From assembly GCA_945890485.1 (NCBI GenBank), contig CAMDCN010000003.1, positions 62,001-126,000 on the forward strand: a DNA stretch of 64,000 nucleotides, in the 5' to 3' direction. The position numbers and the translations under genes are program-made. Source of the stretch: Candidatus Sulfopaludibacter sp. SbA3. Lineage in GTDB: Bacteria > Acidobacteriota > Terriglobia > Bryobacterales > Bryobacteraceae. The notes under the pieces were generated by a model, which was given only the letters and a program-made list of their open reading frames with translations, searched no databases and was not told the DNA's origin. The number at the start of each line of letters is the position of its first letter. Position 1 is the stretch's first letter. Of the stretch, positions 51,762-59,892 are shown piece by piece.

Positions 51762-52502
51762 ATGCAGACTACCGTGTTTTTGCAGGCTGCGTTGAATGGC
51801 GACCGGATTCACCCCGCCGCGCCACGCCATCCGGCGGCCATTGCGGAGGCCGCTCGCGCGGCACTGGACGCCGGAGCGCAGTCCGTGCACGTCCATGCGT
51901 TTGATGATCGAGGCCGGGAGACTCTCGATGGTGACGCTTGCGCCAAGGTTCTGCAGGCAGTTCGAGCGCTATGCCCGGGCGCTCCGATTTCGTTAACCAC
52001 TTCAGCTACGATTGAAGCGGACCCGCAAAGGCGTTTCCGGATCGTCCAGCGTTGGGAAGTACTCCCTGACCTTGTCACGGCGAATCAGGGAGAACCAGGA
52101 ATTGTCGAGCTTTGCCGCTTGCTCTTAACGAGAGGGGTCGGTATCGAAGCCGGATTGCTGACCAGGGAAGACGCGCGAGCTTTCGCGCGCTCGGGCTTGG
52201 CAGACCAGTGCCGGCGCGTCCTGATTGAGCCTCTTGATGAGGATCCTGCTGTAGCTGTTCAGCACGCTGCGGACATGGAAGAGATTGTTGTCTCTGCCGG
52301 GATCACGCTGCCGCAGGTCCACCACGGCTACGGGATCGCGTGTTGGGCGGTGAACCAACGTGGGCTGGAGAGGGGCCATGGCATCCGTACTGGCTTCGAG
52401 GATGTCACGGTGCTGCCCGACGGTCAGCAGGCGCGGAATAACGCCGATCTCGTCGCTGCCGCCACGCGTTTAATCCGTAGCCGCTGGGGTCGGGATCGGT
52501 GA
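51762..52502 (+). CDS. BKACE-family beta-keto acid cleavage enzyme
   Basis: A 246-residue (beta/alpha)8 enzyme of the 3-keto-5-aminohexanoate cleavage (Kce/BKACE, DUF849) family. Zinc ligands H43 and H45 lie in 'SVHVHAFDDRG'. The third ligand Glu and catalytic Asp, with the substrate Arg four residues ahead, lie in 'GHGIRTGFEDVTVLPDGQQA', with the spacing R-x3-E-D as in characterised Kce. 'ISLTTSATIE' covers the conserved Ser region. These enzymes cleave a beta-keto acid with acetyl-CoA into acetoacetate and an acyl-CoA. It is shorter than usual (most are 270-310 residues). The ATG has CGGAGAGG upstream. Its last 33 bases overlap the convergent reductase gene. Confidence 0.85.
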   Translation: MQTTVFLQAALNGDRIHPAAPRHPAAIAEAARAALDAGAQSVHVHAFDDRGRETLDGDACAKVLQAVRALCPGAPISLTTSATIEADPQRRFRIVQRWEVLPDLVTANQGEPGIVELCRLLLTRGVGIEAGLLTREDARAFARSGLADQCRRVLIEPLDEDPAVAVQHAADMEEIVVSAGITLPQVHHGYGIACWAVNQRGLERGHGIRTGFEDVTVLPDGQQARNNADLVAAATRLIRSRWGRDR

Positions 52503-53069
52503 GACCGCCCTTCCGTCACTTCGCGGAACCGCATACCGCAACTCGACGAACCCCGCACCCATCTGCTTCGCGCTGATCAGCCGCATGGGCGGGCTGATCA
52601 CCCGCCGGGGAAAGAGCGGCTTGCCTTGTCCCAGCGACACCGATCCCACCTGCACGATGAGCTCGTCGAGCAAGCCCGCGTCATAAAACTGACCGGCCAG
52701 TTCGCCTCCCCCGACCACCCAAATGTTCTTCTCCCCCGCCGCCTCGCGCATCGCAGCGTGTACCGGGCGAACATCTCCTTTCTCCATGCGGATGTCCGCT
52801 CCCTCCAAGACAGGCAGCTCCCGGCTGGAGAAGACCCATGTCGGTTGCCGGTACGGCCAAGCCGAGCCAACGGCCTCTACGACCTCGGTCGAATGGCTCA
52901 GAATCCATTCGTAGGTCTTCGCTCCCATCGCCAGCGCCCCCACTTCCGCGATGAACGACGGATAGCTCGACTCCTCCGGATCCCCCAACGCAAACAGCCA
53001 GTCCACGGAATCGTCTTCCGTTGCCAGAAAGCCATCCAGGCTGGCCGCCGTGTAGTACTGCGTCTTCAT
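52470..53069 (-). CDS. RibD/dihydrofolate-reductase-fold oxidoreductase
   Basis: A 199-residue protein of the RibD C-terminal/DHFR-like family. ATG 53069 gives 'MKTQYYTAASLDGFLATEDD', the standard family beginning; an upstream GTG at 53087 adds six residues and lies against the terminator hairpin. 'ALAMGAKTYEWIL', 'PTWVFSSREL' and 'IWVVGGGELAGQFYDAGLLD' cover the NADPH-binding motifs. Members include riboflavin reductases and stand-alone reductases with unknown substrates; no riboflavin genes lie beside it. It follows the terminator of the sugar-dehydrogenase gene, and its 3' end overlaps the BKACE gene. Confidence 0.85.
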   Translation of the reverse strand: MKTQYYTAASLDGFLATEDDSVDWLFALGDPEESSYPSFIAEVGALAMGAKTYEWILSHSTEVVEAVGSAWPYRQPTWVFSSRELPVLEGADIRMEKGDVRPVHAAMREAAGEKNIWVVGGGELAGQFYDAGLLDELIVQVGSVSLGQGKPLFPRRVISPPMRLISAKQMGAGFVELRYAVPRSDGRAVSPIPTPAATD

Positions 53070-53091
53070 GCCAATGAGTGTAGCCACGAAA

Positions 53092-53124
53092 AGGAGGCGC
53101 CCGGAACCAGCCCGGACGCCTCCT
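53092..53124 (-). terminator. intrinsic terminator after the sugar dehydrogenase gene
   Basis: A 13-base stem with one mismatch (AGGAGGCGCCCGG at 53092-53104, CCGGACGCCTCCT at 53112-53124) and a 7-base loop. On the minus strand it is followed by TTTTCG; on the plus strand by GATTTTC. It lies 6 bases beyond the stop of the sugar-dehydrogenase gene, separating it from the reductase gene. Confidence 0.75.
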
Positions 53125-53129
53125 GATTT

Positions 53130-54350
53130 TCACTTCGGCGTTACATGAATCAGCGCGCCTGGATTCGCATCTTCAATCATCCACAGCGAACCATCGGGAG
53201 CCTGTTCGACGTCGCGAATGCGCTTACCCACATCCCAACGCTCGGCCGTTTTGGCCCCACCCTTGCCATCAAAGATGATCCGATTGAGCGAGTGGGTGCC
53301 CAACCCGCTGATGAACCCGCTGCCGTCCCATTGCGGAAACATCTTCTTGCCCCGATAGAACATCAGGTTGCCCGGCGCGATCACCGGCACCCAGTACAGC
53401 ACCGGTTTGGTAAATTCCGGCCGCGTCTCATGGCTTGGAATCGGCACCTCGTTGTAGTTCATCCCGTAGGAAACCACCGGCCAGCCGTAGTTCTTCCCCT
53501 TTTCGATCAGGTTCAACTCATCGCCGCCGCGCGGCCCGTGCTCCACTTCCCATAGCTCGCCGCTCGGCGAAAAGGCCAGCCCGTACGGCGCCCGAAAGCC
53601 GCTCGCCCAGGTCTCCGAAGGCGTCATGTTTGGCCCAGGGAACGTGTACGTGCTCACCGGCGAAGCGGACTTCGCCAACTCCGTATCCCGAGGAGGATCG
53701 ATTAGCGGAATCGTGCTCGCGCCCGTCTTCCCATAGTTCGGATTGCCCGGCGCGGGCTTCCCGTCGAGCGTCAGGCGCAGAATCTTGCCGACCGGCTGAT
53801 TCGGATCCTGGGCCGGGCTCATGCGCTGCCGGTCGCCGACAGCCATGTAGATGTACTCGCCGTCCGGAGAAAAAGCGATCTGCCCGCTGGCTTGGCCACC
53901 CTTGCCCCGTGGCATCTGGCGCCAGATCACCTGCAAGTCCAGCAGGCGCGGCACGCGGCCAGCGTTTAGCTTGGCCTTAGCCAGCACCTGGCTGCCGCCG
54001 TATTCGCCTGGCTCAATGTAGGTCAGGTAGATCGATTCGTCGGTGGCAAACTTGGGCGAAACAAACACGCCCAGCATGCCGTTCTGGCCCTGCCAATAGA
54101 CGGGCGGGGAACCGGCCAGCGGCGCGATTTTTTCGCCCGTGGCCGATACCAGCCATACCGGCCCGATCTTCTCCGTCACCAGCATGCGGCCATCGGGAAG
54201 GAACGCAATTCGCCAAGGCAACGAAAACGAAGCCACCGTGGTCATTTTAAAGGGCAATGTTGGTTCGGGCTTCTGAGTGCCCACGTTCACCTGGGTCCAC
54301 GCCGCCGTCGATCCCAGGGCGAGCAGCAACGCCGCGTTCGCCAGTTTCAT
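53130..54350 (-). CDS. PQQ-dependent aldose sugar dehydrogenase (YliI/Asd-like), secreted
   Basis: A 406-residue beta-propeller protein of the soluble glucose/sorbosone dehydrogenase family. ATG 54350 is used because AAGGAG lies 8 bases upstream and it begins a signal peptide (KLANAALLLALGSTAAWTQ). Propeller motifs include 'PWRIAFLPDGRMLVTEKIGP', 'QIAFSPDGEYIYMAVGD', 'GFRAPYGLAFSPSGELWEVE', 'HGPRGGDELNLIEKGKNYGW' and 'RIRDVEQAPDGSLWMIED'. The His-Gly-Pro-x-Gly-Gly-Asp-Glu segment and the 'KNYGWP' stretch are the PQQ/Ca-binding signature. It oxidises aldoses in the periplasm, passing electrons to the respiratory chain. It is monocistronic with a terminator. Confidence 0.92.
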   Translation of the reverse strand: MKLANAALLLALGSTAAWTQVNVGTQKPEPTLPFKMTTVASFSLPWRIAFLPDGRMLVTEKIGPVWLVSATGEKIAPLAGSPPVYWQGQNGMLGVFVSPKFATDESIYLTYIEPGEYGGSQVLAKAKLNAGRVPRLLDLQVIWRQMPRGKGGQASGQIAFSPDGEYIYMAVGDRQRMSPAQDPNQPVGKILRLTLDGKPAPGNPNYGKTGASTIPLIDPPRDTELAKSASPVSTYTFPGPNMTPSETWASGFRAPYGLAFSPSGELWEVEHGPRGGDELNLIEKGKNYGWPVVSYGMNYNEVPIPSHETRPEFTKPVLYWVPVIAPGNLMFYRGKKMFPQWDGSGFISGLGTHSLNRIIFDGKGGAKTAERWDVGKRIRDVEQAPDGSLWMIEDANPGALIHVTPK

Positions 54351-54461
54351 TGTATTTCTCCTTGCTTTCAAACTACCAGTCCAAAGCTCTTGGATGCAGC
54401 ACGAGCCGCCGATGCTACACGAATCCACCGAATCGAGCACCCAGCCGTCATACCCTGAGGA

Positions 54462-54734
54462 ATGGTGCGTCGCTCACTAGGCCTCGCGATGGTTGTCATA
54501 GCCGCACTGTATGCGGCCTCTGCCGCCGCGCAACCCGAGGCGTTCGAGTTCCCCTTCTGGCCTGGGGAATCAGTCCGGCGCGATCCACGCTTACTCCGGA
54601 TAACTGACCATCCCTGCGGCCGAGTGGCCATTGCGCGTGTCGCTATACTCCCTGGGTTCGAAGAGCGCGGGGCCCTGATATCCGAGCAGGTCCTCGAAAT
54701 CGGTGCTTCCGGGACGGCCCGGCCTCTCCAATGA
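54462..54734 (+). CDS. short secreted protein, possibly a truncated remnant
   Basis: A 90-residue ORF starting with a good signal peptide (MVRRSLGLAMVVIAALYAAS, then AAAQ). The mature part is only about 65 residues ('FEFPFWPGESVRRDPRLLRI') with a Cys-Gly and a beta-like end ('ALISEQVLEIGASGTARPLQ'). I recognise no family. A one-base shift after the stop would continue 'LSNEELRWRPGFPPKQLRGL' for another 25 residues, so a frameshifted gene is possible. No strong ribosome site is visible. It lies 175 bases before the effector-like operon, on the same strand. Confidence 0.45.
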   Translation: MVRRSLGLAMVVIAALYAASAAAQPEAFEFPFWPGESVRRDPRLLRITDHPCGRVAIARVAILPGFEERGALISEQVLEIGASGTARPLQ

Positions 54735-54908
54735 AGAACTGCGCTGGAGGCCCGGATTTCCCCCAAAGCAGCTACGTGGTCTGCCAAATCCTAACTGACC
54801 GCAGCACGGGAAAGCCACGGCCAATTCGATTCGAGGCGCCTTGCACATAAAGTTGGAAGGCTCCCACGGACGCACCCCTATGGGATACTTAAGATCCGCT
54901 TTAGCAAG

Positions 54909-55271
54909 ATGCTGAACATTCGCCCTTCTCAATTCGCTTCCTTCGAGGGCGCTCTAGTTCGCGAGTTTGCGGATAACCTCGCCCGCTATGTGCACGACCG
55001 TTGGCCTGCTTTCGCCAGGGCGGCGGGCGGCTCACCGGCCCTGCGAGATCTGGTCGACGCCTCCGTTAAGCGAGCACGCGCGTTCGGCTTTAGCCGCCGC
55101 GATCACGTGGCCACCTGGGTCGATTGGGAGTGCGAGTTCGGAGCCCAGTTCTACGAACTAGAAAAATGGGAGTGGTTCCTCGCCATTCTCAAAAACGGCC
55201 TCGATCCAGCCATCCGCGTCCACCGCATCGAATACCGCCTCCAGGTTCTCCGGAACCGGGGAACTCTTTGA
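54909..55271 (+). CDS. small helical protein heading the effector-like operon
   Basis: A 120-residue soluble, mostly helical protein without a signal peptide. 'MLNIRPSQFASFEGALVREF', a central 'ASVKRARAFGFSRRDHVATW' and 'FGAQFYELEKWEWFLAIL' give a recognisable overall pattern. From memory, proteins of this size and pattern occur next to toxin, PAAR or VgrG-linked genes in Proteobacteria and Myxococcota; I cannot name a family. Its stop overlaps the TTG start of the acidic repeat protein (TTGA), so it leads a translationally coupled set ending in a zincin-domain protein. A chaperone or adaptor role is inference only. Confidence 0.7.
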   Translation: MLNIRPSQFASFEGALVREFADNLARYVHDRWPAFARAAGGSPALRDLVDASVKRARAFGFSRRDHVATWVDWECEFGAQFYELEKWEWFLAILKNGLDPAIRVHRIEYRLQVLRNRGTL

Positions 55272-55810
55272 GCAGCACTCCTCGCCCCTCCGGCCGCGGC
55301 AATATCAACGAGCCCGTTTTACCGTGCGAGGACCTCGACGTCGAAGTCGTCAGCGACATCATCGAGGAATCCGCGGACATCGAGGTTGAAGCCAAAGCCG
55401 AAGACAACCCCGATCCAGACCTCGATATCGTCGCCACGGTCGAAGATTCGGCCGCGGTAGCTGCAAACCAAGCCGCGCCCGGCTCCTCGCCAGACTCCAG
55501 CCCTCCGCCCGAACCTGACTACGATGTGGAAGTGCAGGTGGCCATCCAAGAAGAAGGGCCGCCCGACATGCAGATCACCTGTGAAGTGGGTAGGTCCACT
55601 GTGGCGGCCCAGCAAGCCCAGCCCCAGCCCTCGCCCACTTCTGACGAAGAGGCCGCCTCGCCCAGCGGCAGTCCTCCCATCCCCGAACCCGACTATGACG
55701 TCGACGTTTCCGTCGAAGTGATCGACGCCGGGGAGCCTGACCTCGAATTAACCTGCGTAGTAACCGGCGATTCCAACGAATCGACAAAAGGAACTGAGTC
55801 CCATGCCTGA
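55268..55810 (+). CDS. acidic tandem-repeat protein, unknown function
   Basis: A 180-residue protein with no signal peptide and very acidic, Pro/Ser-rich composition. TTG 55268 is chosen: it overlaps the previous stop, has GGGGA just upstream, and avoids a long in-frame leader that is the shadow of the upstream gene. Three imperfect repeats of about 60 residues are visible, at residues about 19-60, 81-118 and 139-170. The core of the latter two is 'PEPDYDV' followed by alternating valines, Asp/Glu and a single Cys in 'ITCEV' and 'LTCVV'. Linkers are Ala/Gln/Pro/Ser-rich. The strand-like cores and flexible linkers suggest small beta modules on a stalk. It overlaps the zincin-domain gene by 8 bases. 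Confidence 0.75.
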   Translation: MSSTPRPSGRGNINEPVLPCEDLDVEVVSDIIEESADIEVEAKAEDNPDPDLDIVATVEDSAAVAANQAAPGSSPDSSPPPEPDYDVEVQVAIQEEGPPDMQITCEVGRSTVAAQQAQPQPSPTSDEEAASPSGSPPIPEPDYDVDVSVEVIDAGEPDLELTCVVTGDSNESTKGTESHA

Positions 55811-58301
55811 GGATATCTTTGAAGAGTCCCAAATTGCCATCAAAGCGACGCTGAAAGAGGACGGCTTTTTTTCCGGCAGCTACACAGGGAAACTCGACCT
55901 GATCTACCAAAAAAATGGCGCCGAGATTAAGAAGGACGCCGACATCGACGTGCCGAAAGGCTCCATCGATCGCACCTACAAAGTCCCTCTCGTCGAGGGG
56001 ACCGAGGACACCTACAACCTAAAGATCGTCGCCCACTTCGGAAAAGCCAAGGAGAAGACCCGCCTGCTGGTCGACGCCACCATCTGGCCGAAGAAAATGA
56101 AGCTCACGGCCAAGGACGGCAAGGACGATTCGCTCATTAAAAAATTGCCGTACGAGATTCATCACACCGCCCTTTGGTTCGGCGCGACGGTCGCAGGTAA
56201 TACAAACGACTCCGGCGTCGGCAACGAAGACCTCAAGAAGTCGTCGTACACCATCTCCGCCAAAGCCCCCTGGGAAATCGTCAGCAATAAGAACGACGCG
56301 CATAAACGCGAACACGACATTGTCCTCCGCTCCAACCCCAAGGCGAAGTTCCTAAAGCCAGATCTTTCGCAGGATTGTTATGTCGCCGCAAGCCCAGGCG
56401 CGGACAAGAAACTTGGCGTCCGCCAATTCGTCAACATGACCACGGCCGAAGCAGGTTGCGACGCCAAGGGCAGCATCATTGAATTCGAGGTTTGCAATAA
56501 GGATAAGCCGCTCGGGATTAAGGATGACAAGATCTACATCCAAGTGAAATTCGGCAAACTCAGCAAGCGGAGCACTCCGAAGCCCGCTTTGCTCGGACCC
56601 TGCCAGGACATCGCCGAAAAAGACGCGGGCAAAACCTTCACCGGCTACGTAAAACTGGACGCCGACGCCGGGACGGCCAAGTTCAAACTCGAACTAGGGC
56701 ATGCGGGCGGCGAAACGTTCACGGTAACGTGTGGCTATTCCAAGGACGACCCCACCGACGACAAACTCATCTTCGTCTCTTGGCGCAAACTCGGCTATCA
56801 GCTACGCTTCCCTACCGTCATGAAGACGAGACTCTCAGAAGCCACGCGCAAGGACGCCACCAAATACACAGACATTTCCAGCAGTATTAAATCGGTCGTC
56901 GACGGCCGGCTCGGCGCAGTCTTCATCGAATACGAAAACCTCAAGTCCCACGAGTATCCCGATCCGCCCGTTGGCGCCCCGGCCATCGTGACCAAGGGGT
57001 TCCTCGATTGCACCACCGACGCGACTCCACTGTTCGTGCTCGACGGCAGTTCGAACTGGGCGAGTACCGCGACTGCCTTTGACGCCTGCGCGGACAACCG
57101 GGAGATTCATGTCACTCTCTGTGATAGAGCCTACTCCGGCGGTGGAAAGACACTCAGTCCGACCTTCACGATGGAAGCCGTCGACTTGCAAGGCAACATC
57201 GATGGCGATGCCTCGTACCTCTACTTCGTCAAAACCCACAAGGCCGCCGATACCCCCAATTTCGTTACTGCCGGCTACGAATGGGCAGCCGACCTGTCCG
57301 GGGTAGCCGCAAACGACAAGAACCAGAAACCCACCTGTACCGTCACCTTCGCAAAAAGCGACTTCGACGATTGGAACGACTTCACGGTGGAGGAGAAGGA
57401 CGCCGGCGGTGGCACGTCCACCCTTAGCTTTGGCGACGACGACGCCCTCTCGACTTCGCAGAAGGCCGCGCTCAAAACCTACTACGAAAACTGCTTCAAT
57501 AACGCCAAAGCCATCAGGAAGAACCAGAACAAACTAACGCTCATTGTCTCTGGCGGAGACAGCGATAGCGGAGACAAGGCGCGTTCCCAGGCGATCATCA
57601 GCGAGTTGAACTCCATCCACGCGGCCTCGGCGAAAAAGGTGCAGTATCATCCGGGCCTGGACGAGGACTGCAATCCCCGCAAAGGTCCTATGACGGATTG
57701 CACGATGACTCACATCGATGGGCGCTGCAAAAAGTTTACGCTGGCCACGGGCGGTCCCGAAAAGCCTGGTGATTTCGCCGGGCCCGCATCAGCCACCAAG
57801 TGTCCCGTGACAATTGAATTTAAGATGGACGGCACCTACGCCATCAACGGCAATGCTGGAAGCGGCAAGCAGTTGCTTGTTCTCCGGGATGCTACCCCGG
57901 GCCCGTGCGCATCCACGGTTTGTCACGAACTGGGTCACTCCATGGGAATGGCCGTCATGCCATTGACTGGCGCCTGGGCCTATCCTGTTCCGCCCGGCCT
58001 CACCACGCCACTGCACGTCGACAACGGCGGAACCTACTATGTGAACGGATCCGCGCCTTTCACAAACGGGGTCCGGAATCTTCACGTGGGCCCTCACTGT
58101 TGCGAAGGAATGCCGGATGGGAACCGCAGCGATCCCAAGTTCAACAACTGGGATCCGAGCGCTGGTGATCGCTGCATCATGTGGGGGTCCGGCGGTGACG
58201 CCGATATCCGGAAGCAGTACTGTCCGGTCTGTACTGAAGTTCTAAAGGCGCGCAAGTTGACGGACTTACGCGGGGCCTGGGCTGGCCGGGCCGACGGATG
58301 A
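55803..58301 (+). CDS. large signal-less protein with C-terminal HELGH zincin domain, predicted effector metalloprotease
   Basis: An 832-residue soluble protein with no N-terminal signal. Residues 1-90 and 100-330 look like beta-sandwich modules ('FSGSYTGKLDLIYQKNGAEI', 'EIHHTALWFGATVAG'). A central region (about 400-620) contains 'FLDCTTDATPLFVLDGSSNW' and strand-helix alternation. The C-terminus has the zincin motif 'CHELGHSMG' (H708, E709, H712). It is followed by candidate third ligands H761 and H765 in 'NLHVGPHCCEGM', then 'DRCIMWGSGG' and 'QYCPVCTEVLKARKL', an end resembling Cys-bonded effector proteases. Position +10 from the first His is not His, so it is not a standard metzincin. It is coupled to both neighbours. 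Confidence 0.78.
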   Translation: MPEDIFEESQIAIKATLKEDGFFSGSYTGKLDLIYQKNGAEIKKDADIDVPKGSIDRTYKVPLVEGTEDTYNLKIVAHFGKAKEKTRLLVDATIWPKKMKLTAKDGKDDSLIKKLPYEIHHTALWFGATVAGNTNDSGVGNEDLKKSSYTISAKAPWEIVSNKNDAHKREHDIVLRSNPKAKFLKPDLSQDCYVAASPGADKKLGVRQFVNMTTAEAGCDAKGSIIEFEVCNKDKPLGIKDDKIYIQVKFGKLSKRSTPKPALLGPCQDIAEKDAGKTFTGYVKLDADAGTAKFKLELGHAGGETFTVTCGYSKDDPTDDKLIFVSWRKLGYQLRFPTVMKTRLSEATRKDATKYTDISSSIKSVVDGRLGAVFIEYENLKSHEYPDPPVGAPAIVTKGFLDCTTDATPLFVLDGSSNWASTATAFDACADNREIHVTLCDRAYSGGGKTLSPTFTMEAVDLQGNIDGDASYLYFVKTHKAADTPNFVTAGYEWAADLSGVAANDKNQKPTCTVTFAKSDFDDWNDFTVEEKDAGGGTSTLSFGDDDALSTSQKAALKTYYENCFNNAKAIRKNQNKLTLIVSGGDSDSGDKARSQAIISELNSIHAASAKKVQYHPGLDEDCNPRKGPMTDCTMTHIDGRCKKFTLATGGPEKPGDFAGPASATKCPVTIEFKMDGTYAINGNAGSGKQLLVLRDATPGPCASTVCHELGHSMGMAVMPLTGAWAYPVPPGLTTPLHVDNGGTYYVNGSAPFTNGVRNLHVGPHCCEGMPDGNRSDPKFNNWDPSAGDRCIMWGSGGDADIRKQYCPVCTEVLKARKLTDLRGAWAGRADG

Positions 58302-59449
58302 GCCGGTGGCTCACTTCTGTCTGTGTCCTGTTGCTCATCGCTGAGGCCCTGCCCGGCCAAAGCCGCCAAAAAAAGAAATCGCAAAAATCCGGCGGAAAAC
58401 CCGCCGCTGCCTGGGTCAACAATGGGAGGAGTGGTATGTCTCTAGATGTTTCGGAAGTTCGTTTACCCGATGAGGCCTTCTGGCAGACCGGTGCTGATCG
58501 CGGTCGGGACCCACTCGTGCGGAAATACAAAAGGACCCATTTCGGCGTCCTGATCGACTCTCCCCGCGAAGTCTCGCTCGCCACCCGCGCGACGCTCCCG
58601 CTCTTCGCCTACTATATGGGCACGACCCAGCAGATAGCCACCCGTTCGTTCACGGATCACGGCCTGCTCGTGACCGTCGATCCGGATCGCAACGAGATCT
58701 ATCTGGCGGATGCCGAACAGGACGATGGCGATCGGGAGCCGGTCCAGGGCGCCCCCGGCGGGGAAGGCTCTTTGCAGGGTTGGATTGCCGACGTCAAAGA
58801 GCTCGATGTGCGGGAGCGGATCCCGACGGCCTGGAAGCCCGGCCGGCTGATTTCGCAAGTTCTGCTTCTGGATATCCCGTCTAATCGTGTCGAAACCAAG
58901 CTCGCCGGTGGCGCTTCTTCGTTTGTGGACGCAGAGAAGGAGAAGTTTCTTGCCGCGGAGCGGGCCAAGCGGAACCCTGCCGCTCCCTTCCCTAAGTTGC
59001 CTGCCTCTGCCTACGAGAAGCAGGCTGGTTCGCCAGCAGTTCCCGAAGCGCCCGGCATCGTCCTGCAGGCGGATCGCGTCGTGGTCGTCGAAGGAAAATC
59101 GCCTATCCCGATGTACGGCTCCTTCCGGCTGCCTGTAGCGCCAGAGGAACTGGTGAAAGCGGCAAACGCCGAATTCAACCAGAACAACTCGCTCATGGGT
59201 TACGCCGCGTGCCTGACGATTCACGTCGTAGCTGTCAGTACAGGACAGACTAACCCGCTACAGTTTCGGTTGCAGATTCCCGTGAAGGAAGTAACCGAAG
59301 GCGTCGCCGTTGGGCACTTCACGCTCGATCTCGCCCAGTTGCCAGAGTTCCCGCTCTCCGAGCAGACGGTGTTTTTCTACGCCTATGCGAAGGAAGTAGC
59401 CGCTGAACCCGTCACCATCGGCCTGATCGACCGTCGCCCGGCCGAATAG
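58298..59449 (+). CDS. Sec-exported protein of the effector-like operon, unknown function
   Basis: A 383-residue protein whose ATG overlaps the zincin gene stop (ATGA). The signal peptide is MSRWLTSVCVLLLIAEALPG, followed by a basic stretch 'QSRQKKKSQKSGGKPAAAW' and a mature region with strand-like segments ('RTHFGVLIDSPREVSLATRA', 'GRLISQVLLLDIPSNRVETK'). The C-terminal half has two further beta blocks ('PIPMYGSFRLPVAPEELVKA', 'LQFRLQIPVKEVTEGVAVGH'). No catalytic motif or known family is recognised. Being the only exported member of the unit, it could be a periplasmic inhibitor (immunity) or a partner for the zincin protein; both are inference. Confidence 0.72.
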   Translation: MSRWLTSVCVLLLIAEALPGQSRQKKKSQKSGGKPAAAWVNNGRSGMSLDVSEVRLPDEAFWQTGADRGRDPLVRKYKRTHFGVLIDSPREVSLATRATLPLFAYYMGTTQQIATRSFTDHGLLVTVDPDRNEIYLADAEQDDGDREPVQGAPGGEGSLQGWIADVKELDVRERIPTAWKPGRLISQVLLLDIPSNRVETKLAGGASSFVDAEKEKFLAAERAKRNPAAPFPKLPASAYEKQAGSPAVPEAPGIVLQADRVVVVEGKSPIPMYGSFRLPVAPEELVKAANAEFNQNNSLMGYAACLTIHVVAVSTGQTNPLQFRLQIPVKEVTEGVAVGHFTLDLAQLPEFPLSEQTVFFYAYAKEVAAEPVTIGLIDRRPAE

Positions 59450-59463
59450 AGGAGACTAAACGG

Positions 59464-59814
59464 ATGGTCAACACGAAGGTATTCAAAATGGCCTTCGCGA
59501 GCGTCTACCCACACTACATCGCGAAGACGGAAAAGAAAGGTCGGACGAAGGAAGAGGTCCACGCCATCATCCACTGGCTTACGGGTTACGATGAGCAGGC
59601 CCTGCAAAAGCAACTCGAGAACAGAGTCGACTTCGAGACCTTCTTCGCCCAAGCGCCACAAATCAATCCGAACGTTTCGAAAATCACCGGCCTAATCTGC
59701 GGCTATCGGGTCGAGGAGATTGAGGATAAGCTCATGCAACAGATCCGTTACCTGGACAAACTAGTGGATGAACTGGCTAAGGGCAGGGTGATGGACAAGA
59801 TCCTGCGGAAGTGA
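59464..59814 (+). CDS. DUF2200-family protein
   Basis: A 116-residue protein that closely matches the DUF2200 family. 'VFKMAFASVYPHYIAKTEKK' at the N-terminus, 'IIHWLTGYDEQALQKQLE', 'VDFETFFAQAPQINPNVSKI' and the C-terminal 'IRYLDKLVDELAKGRVMDKI' are near-invariant in the family. The proteins are small, soluble and widespread in bacteria, and no function is established. GAGGAG lies 9-10 bases before ATG 59464. It begins 14 bases after the stop of the exported protein gene, so it may be read from the same transcript, though its wide phylogenetic spread argues that it is an independent housekeeping gene. Confidence 0.93.
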   Translation: MVNTKVFKMAFASVYPHYIAKTEKKGRTKEEVHAIIHWLTGYDEQALQKQLENRVDFETFFAQAPQINPNVSKITGLICGYRVEEIEDKLMQQIRYLDKLVDELAKGRVMDKILRK

Positions 59815-59892
59815 GCCGGGGTCGAACTCCTTCGTCTGAAATCTAAAATCACCGCTTGCGTTCAAGGCAAAAAGTAGATAGAGTCTCGAACC

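Noticed and set aside
57924-57950. Calling the HELGH domain a metzincin (astacin/reprolysin type)
   Set aside because: The third His at the +10 position of HExxHxxGxxH is absent, so only the broader zincin label is supported.
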